From Rhizobiaceae bacterium (GTDB taxonomy: Bacteria > Pseudomonadota > Alphaproteobacteria > Rhizobiales > Rhizobiaceae): 7,734 nucleotides of DNA. The stretch spans positions 1 to 7,734 of the forward strand of contig JACMIV010000355.1 in the NCBI GenBank assembly GCA_014380965.1. The letters are read 5' to 3'. The notes below the pieces were generated by a model that did not search any database, had not been told where the DNA came from, and saw only the letters and a list, made by a program, of their open reading frames with translations. Positions 6,354-7,734 of this stretch are shown one piece after another. How positions within the stretch are numbered: position 1 is the first letter of the stretch; the number at the start of each line of letters is the position of its first letter. The position numbers were made by a program, and so were the translations under genes.

Positions 6354-6379
6354 CGGACGCATCAAGAGGGCTGCGTCCG
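6354..6379. repeat. Perfect 8-bp stem hairpin between LON-domain and Trm112 genes
   Basis: CGGACGCA (6354-6361) and TGCGTCCG (6372-6379) are exact reverse complements around a ten-base loop. No T tract follows on either strand. It sits about 36 bases past the LON-domain stop, in a 131-base spacer, and could stabilise or process the transcript, or reduce expression of the distal genes. Function is inferred only from position. Confidence 0.5.
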
Positions 6380-6387
6380 AGCAAGGT

Positions 6388-6413
6388 CAGGCCTCCGGTA
6401 TGATGCAGGCCTG
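6388..6413. repeat. 7-bp stem hairpin just after the LON-domain stop
   Basis: CAGGCCT (6388-6394) pairs with AGGCCTG (6407-6413) around a twelve-base loop. On the minus strand it begins one base after the TAG stop of the LON-domain gene. No T tract follows. With the neighbouring stem at 6354-6379 it forms a tandem pair. Confidence 0.45.
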
Positions 6414-6414
6414 T

Positions 6415-7095
6415 CTATTGCAGGGTGCGAGGGCCGCCGTCTTCCGAGCCCTCGCGCACGACCGCCATCTCGGTGATGGCGATCAGTGTCTCGGCGCGGG
6501 TCTTGAGGTCGGGCGCTTCGAGCAAGGCCTGCTTCTCGGCGGCGCCGTACGGAGACATCATGCAGAGCGCGTTGACGAGCGTCTCGTTCGAGGCCTTGGT
6601 GACGCTCTCCCAGTCCGCCTCGAGCTGGTTGGCGTCGAGATAGAGGCGAAACGCCTTCAGGAGACCGTCTCGATCGACCTCCGCCGCCCCATTGCCGAGA
6701 TCGAGATCGGCGACGAAGGCGGCTATCCGGCACGACCGGTACGGCGCCCTGGCCGCCAGCTCCTCGATCACTCGGAAACGGGCGATTCCGTGAAGATTGA
6801 CGATGTACCGGCCGTCTCCAGTCTCCGTCAGCGAGGTGATGCGGCCGATGCATCCGACTTGGCAGAGCTCGGTGTCGCCATTGTCCTTCCGGCCGCCGTC
6901 GAGCCGCGGCTGGATCATGCCGATGACGCGGCCCGAGCGGATCGCGTCGTCGATCATCTGGAGATAGCGCGGCTCGAAGATGTTGAGCGGCATCTGCCCG
7001 CCTGGCAAGAGGAGAGCGCCGACCAACGGAAAAAGCCCCACCGTCTCCGGGAGGTCGGTCTCACTGCGATAATTGACGTTTCCTGCCTGGACCAA
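6415..7095 (-). CDS. LON substrate-binding-domain (LON-SB / PUA-like) protein
   Basis: This 226-residue protein corresponds to the N-terminal substrate-binding domain of Lon, without the ATPase and protease parts. Landmarks are ETVGLFPLVGALLLPGGQMP at about 16-35, LNIFEPRYLQMIDDAI just after, RVIGMIQPRL near 55, QVGCIGRITSLTETGDGRY at about 77-95, VNLHGIARFRVIEE near 97-110, and a helical C-terminal part with MSPYGAAEKQALLEA. Such stand-alone proteins are common in Alphaproteobacteria next to YbbN and Trm112 genes; a role in protein quality control is presumed but unproven. The start is TTG at 7095: family similarity begins immediately there, GGGGAGG lies five bases upstream on the minus strand, and no in-frame ATG occurs before the conserved FPL segment. 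The open frame continues upstream to 7494, but it overlaps the YbbN gene and is a shadow. Confidence 0.92.
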   Translation of the reverse strand: MVQAGNVNYRSETDLPETVGLFPLVGALLLPGGQMPLNIFEPRYLQMIDDAIRSGRVIGMIQPRLDGGRKDNGDTELCQVGCIGRITSLTETGDGRYIVNLHGIARFRVIEELAARAPYRSCRIAAFVADLDLGNGAAEVDRDGLLKAFRLYLDANQLEADWESVTKASNETLVNALCMMSPYGAAEKQALLEAPDLKTRAETLIAITEMAVVREGSEDGGPRTLQ

Positions 7096-7100
7096 AGCGG

Positions 7101-7107
7101 CCTCCCC
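7101..7107 (-). promoter_or_regulatory. Strong Shine-Dalgarno fixing a TTG start
   Basis: Minus-strand GGGGAGG stands five bases before TTG at 7095. This is the strongest ribosome-binding site in the window and it supports the non-ATG start of the LON-domain gene. Confidence 0.7.
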
Positions 7108-7126
7108 GTTCCCAAGAAGATTTGGA

Positions 7127-7138
7127 GCCGCATGCGGC
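7127..7138. repeat. 12-base palindrome GCCGCATGCGGC
   Basis: This is a perfect self-complementary sequence in the 115-base spacer between the YbbN-like and LON-domain genes, about 30 bases upstream of the latter's start. It is short, and may be chance in a GC-rich genome or a weak operator or stem. Little else stands out in the spacer. Confidence 0.25.
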
Positions 7139-7210
7139 GAACTCAAGCCCCGATCGCCGCTGGCAGGACGACGCAGGCACGGGCGGGCGCTTTCGTCGCG
7201 GCTGCCGGCT

Positions 7211-7734
7211 TCAGGAGAACAGCAGCGTCGACAACTTGCGGCGGGCATCCTTGGTGGCGGGATCGCCGCCGCCCCAGACCTCGAAGAACTCGAGCAGCTT
7301 CTTGCGCGCGCCGTCCTCGTTCCACTCGCGCGAGCGGCGCACGATGTCGAGGAGGCCGTCGGCCGCCGCCGCGCGATCGCCCTTGGCCTGCGCGATGAGG
7401 GCAAGGTCGAAGCGCGCCTGATGGTCGTCCTCGTCCGCGTCGAGCCTTGCAAGAAGCGCACGCTCGTCGCCGAGGGCCGCGATCTCCTCGGCAAGCTTCA
7501 GCTTCGTGCGCACGACCTGGAGGGTCGGATCGTCGGCCTTGGCCGCGGGCACATGATCGAGGACGGCGCGCGCACGCGCCGCGTCGCCCATCGCCAGATA
7601 GCATTCGGCAAGACCGGCGATCGCGGGCAAGCTCTCGGCGTCGTGCTGGAGCACGGCGGCGAAGACCTCCGCGGCTTCGCCGGCGTCTCCCGCGGCCAGA
7701 AGGTCGCTCGCCTCGCCGAGCGCTGCGGCGACGG
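7211..7734 (-). CDS. ybbN: YbbN/CnoX-like thioredoxin-TPR co-chaperone, C-terminal part (cut by window edge)
   Basis: The visible 174 residues are the C-terminal tetratricopeptide region of a YbbN-type protein. The frame is open to the window edge, so the thioredoxin domain expected upstream is not seen. The repeats are helical and Ala-rich: LLAAGDAGEAAEVFAAVLQ, then LPAIAGLAECYLAMGDAARA, then FDLALIAQAKGDRAAAADGL. The end NEDGARKKLLEFFEVWGGG...RRKLSTLLFS is typical of the family, whose members close with a similar R-x-L-x-x-L-L-F motif. In E. coli CnoX/YbbN protects substrates and hands them to chaperones during oxidative stress. It is the most upstream gene seen in a minus-strand cluster with LON-domain and Trm112 genes. 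A GTG at 7654 could look like a start, but the repeat continues upstream of it, so the gene begins outside the window. Confidence 0.88.
   Translation of the reverse strand, partial: VAAALGEASDLLAAGDAGEAAEVFAAVLQHDAESLPAIAGLAECYLAMGDAARARAVLDHVPAAKADDPTLQVVRTKLKLAEEIAALGDERALLARLDADEDDHQARFDLALIAQAKGDRAAAADGLLDIVRRSREWNEDGARKKLLEFFEVWGGGDPATKDARRKLSTLLFS

Noticed and set aside
5690..6403. 237-codon plus-strand open frame across the helix-turn-helix and Trm112 genes
   Set aside because: It has no family resemblance, while both minus-strand genes beneath it have recognisable patterns.
6253..7398. 381-codon plus-strand open frame opposite the LON-domain gene
   Set aside because: It is an antisense shadow with shifting composition and no domain.
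7096..7494. N-terminal extension of the LON-domain frame
   Set aside because: It is Arg/Ser/Pro-rich, overlaps the YbbN-like gene, and lies upstream of a strong Shine-Dalgarno with a TTG start.
1..7734. Defence system, toxin-antitoxin pair, CRISPR array or tRNA gene
   Set aside because: No gene pair, repeat array or cloverleaf-like sequence supporting any of these was found on either strand.

Overview
The window is GC-rich, with long spurious open frames on both strands, and it carries protein families typical of Alphaproteobacteria. The best clue is a minus-strand run of a YbbN/CnoX-type thioredoxin-TPR protein, a LON substrate-binding-domain protein and a cysteine-poor Trm112-type protein. 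I know this order from Hyphomicrobiales (Rhizobiales) and related orders. The sequence alone does not fix the genus. I see no rRNA, tRNA, insertion sequence, CRISPR array or phage module, and the window reads as ordinary chromosome.

Layout from left to right. Positions 1-96 hold a GC-rich inverted repeat and an intrinsic terminator. A minus-strand DUF2189-type membrane protein (97-927) comes next, then a 273-base gap. A large minus-strand MscS-family mechanosensitive channel with a periplasmic DUF3772-type N-terminus follows (1201-3570). Upstream of it lies a minus-strand amidohydrolase-fold protein of the COG3618 type (3705-4568) whose metal-ligand motifs are almost all replaced. A 365-base divergent region (4569-4933), rich in small palindromes and repeats, separates it from a plus-strand GntR/FCD regulator (4934-5665). 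The regulator converges on a minus-strand cluster that is transcribed from beyond the right edge: YbbN-like C-terminus (7211-7734), LON-domain protein (6415-7095), Trm112-like protein (6083-6283) and a small helix-turn-helix protein (5728-6054).

Two functional groupings are suggested. The GntR regulator and the divergent amidohydrolase-like gene probably form a regulator/target pair, with operators in the shared region. The right-hand cluster looks like a housekeeping, protein-quality-control type transcription unit (YbbN, LON domain, Trm112), with the helix-turn-helix gene at its distal end. The DUF2189 protein and the channel are both inner-membrane proteins but are separated by a sizeable gap.

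I found no convincing novel multi-gene system. The points most worth following are the apparently metal-less amidohydrolase homologue, the repeat-rich divergent control region, a terminator whose three-base loop is exactly the stop codon of the gene it ends, and two adjacent hairpins between the LON-domain and Trm112 genes. Several starts are non-ATG (two TTG, one GTG), and the two TTG calls are supported by Shine-Dalgarno sequences.
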